DNA of 64,000 bases, from contig CADAUA010000003.1 in assembly GCA_902791035.1 (NCBI GenBank), positions 1-64,000 on the forward strand. The letters run 5' to 3'. A program made the translations under genes and the position numbers. Under the pieces are notes generated by a model. It was not told the DNA's origin. It saw only the letters and a list, made by a program, of their open reading frames with translations, and did not search any database. The DNA comes from an uncultured Coriobacteriaceae bacterium. Its GTDB lineage: Bacteria > Actinomycetota > Coriobacteriia > Coriobacteriales > Atopobiaceae. This document shows positions 45,967 through 53,787 of the stretch, piece after piece. The stretch's first letter is position 1. Every line of letters starts with the position of its first letter.

Positions 45967-48009
45967 CTAGTCCGCTATCGATGTCGACGCCGTCGAGTCG
46001 TCCGGCTGCGAGTAGATGGCCCCCAGGACGTCTCGCACCACGAGCATTGCCGAGTCCGCGCCCGAGAGCACACGGTCCATGTTCGCACCCACCACGTACC
46101 TAGGGTTGTCCGCAGGCGCAATGCCTATGAACCAGCCCACGGGGTCTCCCCCGGGCTGCTCGGCCGTACCCGTCTTGCCCATGACCGTCACGTCCAGGTT
46201 GGTCCAGTGCGCCGTCTGTCGCTCCGACTCCTGGTAGACCACGCCATGCAGGCCCTGCTCCACGATGGCCCGATAGTCGTCGTCCTCCTCCACGCTGAAG
46301 ATGACCTCGGGCTTGTAGTCGATGACCGACCCCTCGCCGGTGCGAGACTTCACGCTCTTGAGCACGTGCGGTCTCCATACGTCGCCGTGGTTGGCGATGC
46401 TGCAGTAGGCGTCCACCATCTGCATGCAGGTAACGAGCACGTCGCCCTGACCTATGGCCAGGTTGCAGTTGTCACCGCCCTGCCAGGCACGCGCGTCGTC
46501 GGGCGAGCTCGAGAAGTAGTTCCACTTCCACTCGGCGTCGGGGACCCTGCCCGCCTCCTCGCTCGGCAGGTCGATGCCCGTCTTGCTTCCCAGACCGTAC
46601 CTGCGCAGGGTCTCCTGCATGCCCTCCGGGTTGTCGGAGTAGAAGAAGCCCTTGCCTATCTCGTAGAACACCACATCGCAGGAGTAGGTGATGCCCGTGG
46701 TCAGGTTCATCCAACCATGGCCGGCCTTCTGCCAGCAGTGCATGCCATAGGCCTCACCAAAGCCCGTCCACCAGCCCGTACAGTTCCACGAGCTGCCGGC
46801 GTTGGCGATGCCGTAATCAAGTGCCGCAAAGGTCGTGAGGGCCTTCATGGTGGATCCGGATGGGTACTGGCCTCCCACGGCACGGTTCATGAGCGGGTAG
46901 TGGGCGTCCTCGGAGGAGAGGGCGTCCCAGTCGCTGTTCGCGATGCCGCCCACGAAGATGCTTGGTGAGAAGGTCGGGTAGGAGGCCATGGCTATGACCT
47001 CTCCGTTCGTGCAGTCCACTGCCACCACGCAGCCGCCCGTCGCTGCATAGCCAGAGTCCTGGGCAAGCTTGCTCACCCTCACCAAGGACTCCTCCGCCGC
47101 CTTCTGCACATCCAGGTCAAGCGTGAGCAGCACGTCAGACCCGCTCTGGGGCTCTATGTTCGTCGAGTAGTCGAGCACGTTGCCGTTTGCGTCCACATAC
47201 ACGGTCTGCTCGCCGGCCACGCCCTGCAGAACGCTCTCGTACTGTGCCTCCACGCCCGTCTGTCCCACGACGTCGCCGGAGGAGTAGGTGATCCCGCCGC
47301 CGTCGGATTCCTCTTCATCGGAGGAGGAGTCGCTCTGTGCCAGCTGATCGGCCGTCACGGTACCTGTATAGCCCACCACGTGGGCCGCGAGCGAGCCATA
47401 CGGATAGGAGCGCTCGGTCCTGGCCTCCACCGAGACTCCCTCGAAGAGGGCGGGATGCTCACCAATGTAGGCGACCACGCGCCGCGACACGTCGACCGCC
47501 ACCGTGCGCTTGCTCTGGGCCCCGGCGCTCGTGTCCTGGATCTTGCGCCGTACGGCCTGGTAGGGCATGCCTATGAGATTGGCAAGCAGCTGGACCTCCA
47601 CCTCGTCGTCCACCACGTCGGCATCCGCAAGGACCGTCAGGCTCGGCCGGTTGGTGACTATCTCCCTGCCGTTGCGGTCCAGTATGCGGCCCCGTGGGGC
47701 CGCCGTCCGCACCACACGGGTGCGGTTGGCGTCAGCCTCGGCCGCGTAGTCCTCGGAGGACACCAGCTGCATGGACCAGAGCTTTGCCAGGAGCACCGCG
47801 AAGACACCCGCAATGGTCGCTGCCAGCCCCGTGAGCCTACCCGTTACCGTGGAATCCGCCGAGCTGTCGTTGCCGCCCTGGGCCTGCGGTGTCTGGCCGC
47901 CTATGTCGAAGGTGTAGTTGGCCTCGCTCCTGCCGTAGCGCAGGAAGACGACGATGAGGACCCCTGCCACCGCGATGCAGAGGACCACTATGAGCGCGGT
48001 AAGGTCCAT
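45967..48009 (-). CDS. mrdA: Penicillin-binding protein 2 (MrdA-like transpeptidase)
   Basis: This class B PBP cross-links peptidoglycan in the elongation complex. The 680 residues contain a pedestal domain (about 100-290) and a transpeptidase domain with the active Ser in QYPSGSTMKALTTF (SxxK), the SCD motif (TYSCDVVFYEIGKG) and KTGTAEQPG. Two hydrophobic helices precede it, at about 4-24 and 58-82, where one is usual; the 33 residues between are Gly/Ser/Asp-rich. A Ser/Asp/Glu-rich insertion (SDSSSDEEESDGGG) interrupts the pedestal. Confidence 0.94.
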   Translation of the reverse strand: MDLTALIVVLCIAVAGVLIVVFLRYGRSEANYTFDIGGQTPQAQGGNDSSADSTVTGRLTGLAATIAGVFAVLLAKLWSMQLVSSEDYAAEADANRTRVVRTAAPRGRILDRNGREIVTNRPSLTVLADADVVDDEVEVQLLANLIGMPYQAVRRKIQDTSAGAQSKRTVAVDVSRRVVAYIGEHPALFEGVSVEARTERSYPYGSLAAHVVGYTGTVTADQLAQSDSSSDEEESDGGGITYSSGDVVGQTGVEAQYESVLQGVAGEQTVYVDANGNVLDYSTNIEPQSGSDVLLTLDLDVQKAAEESLVRVSKLAQDSGYAATGGCVVAVDCTNGEVIAMASYPTFSPSIFVGGIANSDWDALSSEDAHYPLMNRAVGGQYPSGSTMKALTTFAALDYGIANAGSSWNCTGWWTGFGEAYGMHCWQKAGHGWMNLTTGITYSCDVVFYEIGKGFFYSDNPEGMQETLRRYGLGSKTGIDLPSEEAGRVPDAEWKWNYFSSSPDDARAWQGGDNCNLAIGQGDVLVTCMQMVDAYCSIANHGDVWRPHVLKSVKSRTGEGSVIDYKPEVIFSVEEDDDYRAIVEQGLHGVVYQESERQTAHWTNLDVTVMGKTGTAEQPGGDPVGWFIGIAPADNPRYVVGANMDRVLSGADSAMLVVRDVLGAIYSQPDDSTASTSIAD

Positions 48010-48018
48010 ACGAGCCCC

Positions 48019-48594
48019 CTACCGCTTGCGTCCGACGTACATCTCTCCCCGAGCGGCCCCCCGGCGCCCGTGCTGGCCGCCGGAAACCATGCCGGCACCC
48101 GTCACATGCGTACGGGAGTAGTGGTACGCAAAGGGAAGGAACCCCACGACGGTGAGGAGGGTGGTCGGAAGCGTGCGAAACACCAGTACGTCGATTATGC
48201 CGTCAGCCTGGCCCAGGAGCAGCATGGAGAAGTGGTACCCGAGCGACACGAAGAAGGCTGCCACCGCAAAGGACATGACGGCCGCACCGAAATCCCCCGA
48301 CAGCCGGTTCCTCTCCTCGCCCCCGAGCACGAAGGAGCTGACAGTCAGACAGAAGGCCATGACGCCGATGGCACCTGTCGTGCAGAGGTCGAAGAAGAGC
48401 CCGGAGAGAAACCCGCAGATGACCCCGCGCCTTCCACCCACCAGCATCGCGATGAGTGCGGAGAAGACCATGGCGAAGTTCGCCCGACCGTTGCCAAGGG
48501 CCACGTAGGGGGCCACGGCAAGTTGGAGGACGCCGCACAGCACGGCTAGCCCTACGAGCCCGCCCTTGTCTCGGTTCTTGTCGTTGAATGCCAT
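48019..48594 (-). CDS. mreD: Rod shape-determining protein MreD
   Basis: MreD is a small membrane protein of the elongasome. The 191 residues have five or six hydrophobic helices (LVGLAVLCGVLQLAVAPYVAL, FAMVFSALIAMLVGG, GFLSGLFFDLCTTGAIGVMAFCLTV and others) and the family LSGLFFDL motif. The Arg/Gly-rich basic tail (about 170-191) is probably cytoplasmic. It lies 12 bases after mreC and 9 bases before PBP2. Confidence 0.88.
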   Translation of the reverse strand: MAFNDKNRDKGGLVGLAVLCGVLQLAVAPYVALGNGRANFAMVFSALIAMLVGGRRGVICGFLSGLFFDLCTTGAIGVMAFCLTVSSFVLGGEERNRLSGDFGAAVMSFAVAAFFVSLGYHFSMLLLGQADGIIDVLVFRTLPTTLLTVVGFLPFAYHYSRTHVTGAGMVSGGQHGRRGAARGEMYVGRKR

Positions 48595-48606
48595 GCCGCA
48601 CCTCCC

Positions 48607-49656
48607 CTACTCGCCTGCAGTGGTACTAACCGTGCCGGTTGAAGCATCTCCGGACTGCTTGTCCGAGTCCGAATCGTCGGCCGTGCCCTTCTCGTCTGAG
48701 GAGCCTTCCCCTCCCTGCGAGTCCGTCGTGCCCTCGGTCGTGGTCGACGCCGTCTCCTGCGCGTCTGCCGCCGCTATGTCCTCGCTCGTGGCCAGCTGCT
48801 CGTCCGTGAGCGAGGTCACAACCACGACCTCCTCGTAGCTCTCCGTATGCACCAGGGGCTCCACCACTATGTTCAGGTACATCGAGCCGGGGTTGTTCTC
48901 CACGCTCGTCACCTTGCCCAGAGGGAGTCCCTTGGGAAAGACGCCACCCAGTCCGCTCGTCACGATGGTGTCCCCAACGTTGACCGTCTGGTCAGACCGG
49001 ATCAACTTGAGCGTCACCTGGCCAGTCGCAGACCCCGTGAGCATGCCCTGCGCCCTCGTTGACTGCACCATGGCCGAGACCGAGGAGTTCTCGTCCGTAA
49101 CCAGTCGCACGACCGACGTCGTGGGCCCGCACTCGACTATCTGGCCGATGGCCCCCTGTGCCTCGCACACCGGCATTCCCACGGCAAGGCCGGATGTGGA
49201 GCCCTTGTCGATGGTCACCGTCGACGACCAGGAGTCCGTGGGTCCCGAGATGATGCGGGCGGCCGTAGACTGCAGCTGGTAGGTATCCTGGAGATCCAGG
49301 AGCTGCTGGAGCCGGCTCGCCGTCTTCTCGGCCTCCTCCAGCTCGGCATTGCGGGCCGTCAGGGCCTCGTTCTCGGCACGGAGCTCCGAGAGGGTCTCCT
49401 GGTCGGTCGTGAGGTTGACGAATATGTTCCCCAGTCCCTGGAATGGCATGGCTACCGTCGCCCCCAGGTAGCGCACCGGAGACGTCACGGTCTGGAAGCC
49501 CCCACGAACCGCGCCGAAGAAACCGCCCTCCCCCGCACGTGCGCTGGCCGTGAAAAGCACCACCGAGATGACCGCGCAGATGAGGGCCTCTCGCCCGCCG
49601 CTTCCATGGTTGTTGTTCCCAAGGCTGGGAGCGGAGATCTTCCCAGAGCTGGCCAC
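48607..49656 (-). CDS. mreC: Rod shape-determining protein MreC
   Basis: MreC links the cytoskeleton to PBP2 outside the membrane. The 349 residues have a TM helix (about 22-40), a coiled coil (LRAENEALTARNAELEEAEKTASRLQQLLDL, about 90-120) and the MreC core with ARIISGPTDSWSSTVTIDKGSTSGLAVGMPV and TSGLGGVFPKGLPLGKV. A long Ser/Thr/Asp/Glu-rich tail (about 285-349) is unlike most MreC. I chose GTG 49656, just after the mreB stop; the frame is open to 49725 within mreB. Confidence 0.92.
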   Translation of the reverse strand: MASSGKISAPSLGNNNHGSGGREALICAVISVVLFTASARAGEGGFFGAVRGGFQTVTSPVRYLGATVAMPFQGLGNIFVNLTTDQETLSELRAENEALTARNAELEEAEKTASRLQQLLDLQDTYQLQSTAARIISGPTDSWSSTVTIDKGSTSGLAVGMPVCEAQGAIGQIVECGPTTSVVRLVTDENSSVSAMVQSTRAQGMLTGSATGQVTLKLIRSDQTVNVGDTIVTSGLGGVFPKGLPLGKVTSVENNPGSMYLNIVVEPLVHTESYEEVVVVTSLTDEQLATSEDIAAADAQETASTTTEGTTDSQGGEGSSDEKGTADDSDSDKQSGDASTGTVSTTAGE

Positions 49657-49661
49657 GGTGC

Positions 49662-50705
49662 CTACTGCCCGGAGCTCTGTACGAAGCCGCCGTTGAGGGC
49701 GTTGGCCTCGAGCACCTTGGCGCACCCCGTCACGACGTTCTCGAGGGCCGTGGGGCTCACGTTGACGGGCACACCGGTCTCCTCGCGCAGGCGCTGGTCC
49801 AGGCCGCGGAGCAGCCCGCCACCACCAGTGAGGAGGATGCCGTAGTACATGAGGTCGGAGGCCAGGTCGGGAGGCGTCACGTCCAGTGCGTCCTTGACCG
49901 CCTTGGTCACCTCGTCGAGGGGACGATCGAGGGCGCGCCGGATCTCCTCGCTCTCGATACGAACCGTCTTGGGCAGGCCGCTCATCACGTCGCGGCCGTT
50001 CACCTCCACGTCGAGCTCCTCTGCGAGTGGCGCCGCCGAGCCGACCTTGATCTTGATGTCCTCCGCGGTGCGCTCGCCGATGGAGAGGTTATAGGCGTCG
50101 CGCACGTGCTCCAGGATGGTCTGGTCGAACTCGTCGCCCGCCGTGCGGATGGACTGGGAGACCACGATGCCGCCCATGGAGATGACGGCTACCTCCGTGG
50201 TTCCGCCACCGATGTCGACGACCATCGAGCCGGTGGGGTCCTCGATGGGAAGGTCCGCCCCGATGGCGGCCGCCATGGGCTCCTCGATGAGGTAGGCCTG
50301 CCGAGCGCCGGCGGATATCGTGGCCTCGAAGACCGCGCGCTTCTCGACCGAGGTGACGCCGGAGGGGACACACACGACCACTCTGGGCCTCGGCGACCAA
50401 GGATAGCGGCGCTCGCGGGCCTTCTCTATGAAGTAACGGAGCATGACCTCCGTCACGTCGAAGTCCGCGATGACACCGTCCTTGAGCGGGCGCTCGGCAA
50501 TGATCGAGCCCGGCGTACGGCCGATCATGCGCTTGGCGTCCGCGCCCACAGCCAGGACGCGGCTCTCGCTCTTGTCAATGGCGACCACCGAGGGCTCGTT
50601 TATCACGATGCCCTGGCCGCGCACGGCAACGAGCGTGTTTGCGGTTCCGAGGTCGATGGCCAGGTCGCCACCGTATTCCCCGAAGAGCGAATCGAAGATC
50701 GACAT
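49662..50705 (-). CDS. mreB: Rod shape-determining protein MreB
   Basis: MreB is the bacterial actin that directs lateral wall synthesis. The 347 residues show the actin-fold phosphate loops LAIDLGTANTLVAVRGQGIVINEPSVVAID, MVVDIGGGTTEVAVISMGGIV and LLTGGGGLLRGLDQRL. It heads the mreBCD-mrdA-rodA operon. AGGAG lies close to the ATG at 50705. Confidence 0.97.
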   Translation of the reverse strand: MSIFDSLFGEYGGDLAIDLGTANTLVAVRGQGIVINEPSVVAIDKSESRVLAVGADAKRMIGRTPGSIIAERPLKDGVIADFDVTEVMLRYFIEKARERRYPWSPRPRVVVCVPSGVTSVEKRAVFEATISAGARQAYLIEEPMAAAIGADLPIEDPTGSMVVDIGGGTTEVAVISMGGIVVSQSIRTAGDEFDQTILEHVRDAYNLSIGERTAEDIKIKVGSAAPLAEELDVEVNGRDVMSGLPKTVRIESEEIRRALDRPLDEVTKAVKDALDVTPPDLASDLMYYGILLTGGGGLLRGLDQRLREETGVPVNVSPTALENVVTGCAKVLEANALNGGFVQSSGQ

Positions 50706-50775
50706 GTCTCCTACCCAAGTAACGGCGCCCGATGGCGCATGTGCGTTTCCTTAGCCGAGCTCGGCGCCGTGGGCA

Positions 50776-52107
50776 CTAGTTGCCCGACGTGCTGCCCGAC
50801 GTGGAGCTGGTCGTGGTCGTCCCCGTGCTGCCCTGCGAGGCGTACGTGGTCTCCACGCTGCTCACCTTCCAGCCGATCCCGTCGCGGACGAGCTTGATGG
50901 TAAAGTCCTGCTCGCCGCCGGTGGCCAGGTTGGCCGTGAGGTAGACCGTCGAGTCGCTCATGCTGCGATCGATGCCCTTGACCTCGATGTTCGCCCCACT
51001 CGGGATTGCGTCGTTTATCTGCTGGAGGGTCGAGGAGGCTGCGGTGTCGGTCACGAACTGGGCAACATCGCTGCCGGACGTCTTGGCATCAAAGAGCGAC
51101 TGCACCACGCTCTCCTGCGTGGGGTAGCCATACCCACGGTAATATGCGAAGCCGCCCAGCCCACACGCGACAACCGCGATGATCAGAATCGCCAGGAAGA
51201 CCTTGAGGCCGGTGTGGTTGTGCTTGCGGCGGACCTTGCGGTTCTGCTTCTCCTGCTTGACGAGGTCCTCCTCGTTTATGGAGAAGAAGCCCGTGTCCTC
51301 CGCTGAGGGGATGAGCTCGCCGGACTCGCCGGTGGGATCGAGCGGGTCGATGCTGCCATACCCCGCTGCCTCCAGGAAGGCATCCGTCTCGCTCGGATGC
51401 TTTGCCTGGATCTGTGCCACGGCCTTGCGCGCGGCGTCATAGGAGGCCTGGGCCTCCGGCGACAGGCGATAAGTACCGTCGGAGGTGGCGTGCACGAAGG
51501 CATCGACGGCCTCGCTCATGCGGTTCGCAGCCACATAGGCCAGGCCGAGGTCGCACCAGATCTGGTTCTGGCTCTCGAGCGGGGTCGAGAAGTCCAGCGC
51601 GGTCCGATAGACCTCCACGGCATCCGCGGGGCGGCCAAGACGCATGAAGCAGGAGCCGAGTGAGCGCAGGGCGGCAGATGGGTTGGGGTTGCTCTGGTCC
51701 ATGGAGGCGTTGCGGTATGCCTGACCCGCGTTGCGCACGTCACCGATGCGCTCATAGGCCGTTCCAAGGGCCATGTAAGCCTTGTACGGGGTGGCATAGG
51801 TCGCGTCCTGCACAGCCGCGGAGAGGGCACGGACGGCCTCTTGGGGCCGACCCGCTGCTATGAGGGCACGGCCCAGGTTGCACGAGAGCGCCCCCTGCTT
51901 GCCGTAGGAGGTGTCGCGCAGGGCATCCTGATAGGCACTCACAGCGGACTCGTACTGCCCGAGCTTCATGTAGGAGTTGCCCAGGAGGTGGTCGATGCCA
52001 CCGCCTATCTCGCCCGGCTGCTTTGCCTGCGAGAGCTGCGCCACTGCCCTGAGCCAGTCGCCATGCTGGTAGGCCGACTTACCGGTTTCGTATGCCTGCT
52101 GGTTCAC
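50776..52107 (-). CDS. TPR-repeat membrane protein
   Basis: The function is unknown. The 443 residues start with six or so TPR-like helix pairs (about 5-235; for example LLGNSYMKLGQYESAVSAYQDAL, LGRALIAAGRPQEAVRALSAA, LGSCFMRLGRPADAVEVYRTAL), then a charged linker with KVRRKHNHTGLK, one TM segment (about 300-322, VFLAILIIAVVACGLGGFAYY) and a small outer domain of about 90 residues ending in a Thr/Ser/Gly-rich tail. The TPR part should be cytoplasmic by the positive-inside rule. The start is GTG with GGGAGG six bases upstream. It lies upstream of mreB on the same strand, 70 bases away. Confidence 0.85.
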   Translation of the reverse strand: MNQQAYETGKSAYQHGDWLRAVAQLSQAKQPGEIGGGIDHLLGNSYMKLGQYESAVSAYQDALRDTSYGKQGALSCNLGRALIAAGRPQEAVRALSAAVQDATYATPYKAYMALGTAYERIGDVRNAGQAYRNASMDQSNPNPSAALRSLGSCFMRLGRPADAVEVYRTALDFSTPLESQNQIWCDLGLAYVAANRMSEAVDAFVHATSDGTYRLSPEAQASYDAARKAVAQIQAKHPSETDAFLEAAGYGSIDPLDPTGESGELIPSAEDTGFFSINEEDLVKQEKQNRKVRRKHNHTGLKVFLAILIIAVVACGLGGFAYYRGYGYPTQESVVQSLFDAKTSGSDVAQFVTDTAASSTLQQINDAIPSGANIEVKGIDRSMSDSTVYLTANLATGGEQDFTIKLVRDGIGWKVSSVETTYASQGSTGTTTTSSTSGSTSGN

Positions 52108-52135
52108 GATGAACCTCCCCCTCGAATCGTCGTGA

Positions 52136-52630
52136 CTACTGGTTCACGTGCTCGATCGTCACGGACTCCATCACGTCGCCCTGGCGCAGCGCCCGGATGA
52201 CGTCCAGGCCCTCGACGGTCTGGCCGAAGACCGTGTACCCAGAATCCAGCATGTGCTGCGGGCCTAGGCAGAAGTAGAACTGCGAGCCTGCGCTGTTGGG
52301 ATCCTGCGCACGGGCCATCGCAAGGGCGCCGTCCTCATGCAAGTTGCGGGGGTTGGTGCTGAACTCCTCGTGGATGCAGTAGCCAGGGCCGCCAGTGCCG
52401 TTGCCCTTGGGATCCCCGCCCTGGATCACGAAGCCGGGAACGTACCTGTGGAACGTGAGCCCGTCGTAGAAGCCCTTGTTGGCAAGCTCACAGAAGTTCG
52501 CCACGTGGATTGGCGCGCCATCGCCGTCCAAGCGGACGCGAATTGTGCCCTTGCTCGTGGAAAACACAGCGACCTCGTCGCCCTTGACCTCGTACGTTGG
52601 TGTGTACAGCTTCCTCGAGAAGAACGACAT
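52136..52630 (-). CDS. Cyclophilin-type peptidyl-prolyl cis-trans isomerase
   Basis: This enzyme accelerates proline isomerisation in protein folding. The 164 residues contain FHRYVPGFVIQGGDPKGNGTGGPGY with the catalytic Arg (about 62-86), ALAMARAQDPNSAGSQFYFCLGP and YTVFGQTVEGLDVIRAL. There is no signal peptide, so it is probably cytoplasmic. I chose ATG 52630, preceded by GGAGGG; a TTG at 52648 is in frame but lacks a ribosome site. Confidence 0.94.
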   Translation of the reverse strand: MSFFSRKLYTPTYEVKGDEVAVFSTSKGTIRVRLDGDGAPIHVANFCELANKGFYDGLTFHRYVPGFVIQGGDPKGNGTGGPGYCIHEEFSTNPRNLHEDGALAMARAQDPNSAGSQFYFCLGPQHMLDSGYTVFGQTVEGLDVIRALRQGDVMESVTIEHVNQ

Positions 52631-52739
52631 GGGGCCCTCCGATGACAAAGGCGCCTACGCGCCCGGTGATCCTTCCTACTAGCCTATTGATTCTAGCAGG
52701 ATGCTCTCCCTTTCACACATTCGGCAGACGCCTATGCGC

Positions 52740-53744
52740 TCACTCGCCGCCGGGGGCCCAGGCCTCGTAGTTCTGGTCGAAGAGGGTCTTGTAGTCGTTG
52801 GTCCCCGATGGCACGTAGGACCGTATCGTCCGGGCATCGGCAGAGAGGTCGGTTGCCGATGCCGAGGCCTCCCAGCCCTTCGTGAGGGCGTCCACGCGGT
52901 TGCGCAGCCAGTTGCCCAGGGTCACCAGGTGCTCCTTGTCTTCCGCATAGATACCCGCCCCGTCGTCGAGGGACGAGACGTCCTCGATGAGGTTGGACAC
53001 GTCCAGCGCAATGGACTGCGCCTCCGCCCTTCCAGCGCGCCTCTCGCCGAGGGTTCCCGTGGTCGCCTTGGCCTGGAAGGTCGACCAGTTCTCGTCGATG
53101 CGATCGGCAAGGACCTTGAGTGACTCGTAGTCCGCCTGCAAACTCGTGAGAGTCGAGTCCTGCGAGTCGTCGCCTGCGACACCGGAGTCCTGGGCTGCGT
53201 CCTTGTCTTGTCCCGACAGGCTCTCCACGCTCCCGGGATAGCCCACCTTCGACAGGTCCGCATCCTGCGTGGGTGCCCCCATGTAGGCCGCAGGGTCCCA
53301 GGGATGGGTTATGACGAGCGACGCACCGCCGATGACTGCCACGGCGACCAGGGCTGCCACCAGGAAGACCTTGGCATGCGGGATGCGGTCGCGGGCGGCG
53401 CTCGGGGATGACGGGTTGGGCTCGGACGGTATGGCAGACTCTATGCGCGGGACCGTAACGGTGGTCGCGTCCGGGTCTGGCGCCGCCTCGACCTTGGGCT
53501 CGTCCTCGATCTTCGGGAGCTTGAGGTCTCGCACGGCGAGGTGCCTCGGCGGCTGGGCCGCCGAGGGCAGGGGCATGCCGCACTTGGGGCACTCCCTAGC
53601 TCCGGACGGCACCAATGCCCCGCAGTGAGGGCACCAGTCAGCACGCGTCACCGGTATGCGCTGTGTGAGCCCGAGCTCGAAGTTGCAACTCGGGCACACG
53701 AAGGCACCGTCCGGCACTTGTCTTCCGCAGTTCGGACACCTCAA
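52740..53744 (-). CDS. Zinc-ribbon membrane protein of unknown function
   Basis: The 334 residues begin with two zinc ribbons, CPNC-CPSC (3-20) and CPHC-CPKC (38-56), then a Pro-rich acidic linker, one TM segment (about 124-146, AKVFLVAALVAVAVIGGASLVI) and an outer helical domain of about 185 residues with predicted coiled-coil character. The ribbons should face the cytoplasm. The start is TTG at 53744, which gives the first Cys at residue 3. Its substrate or partner is unknown. Confidence 0.8.
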   Translation of the reverse strand: MRCPNCGRQVPDGAFVCPSCNFELGLTQRIPVTRADWCPHCGALVPSGARECPKCGMPLPSAAQPPRHLAVRDLKLPKIEDEPKVEAAPDPDATTVTVPRIESAIPSEPNPSSPSAARDRIPHAKVFLVAALVAVAVIGGASLVITHPWDPAAYMGAPTQDADLSKVGYPGSVESLSGQDKDAAQDSGVAGDDSQDSTLTSLQADYESLKVLADRIDENWSTFQAKATTGTLGERRAGRAEAQSIALDVSNLIEDVSSLDDGAGIYAEDKEHLVTLGNWLRNRVDALTKGWEASASATDLSADARTIRSYVPSGTNDYKTLFDQNYEAWAPGGE

Positions 53745-53787
53745 GTACGGCTCACTCCCAGCACATCAGTCCAAAGGGGAGAACAGC

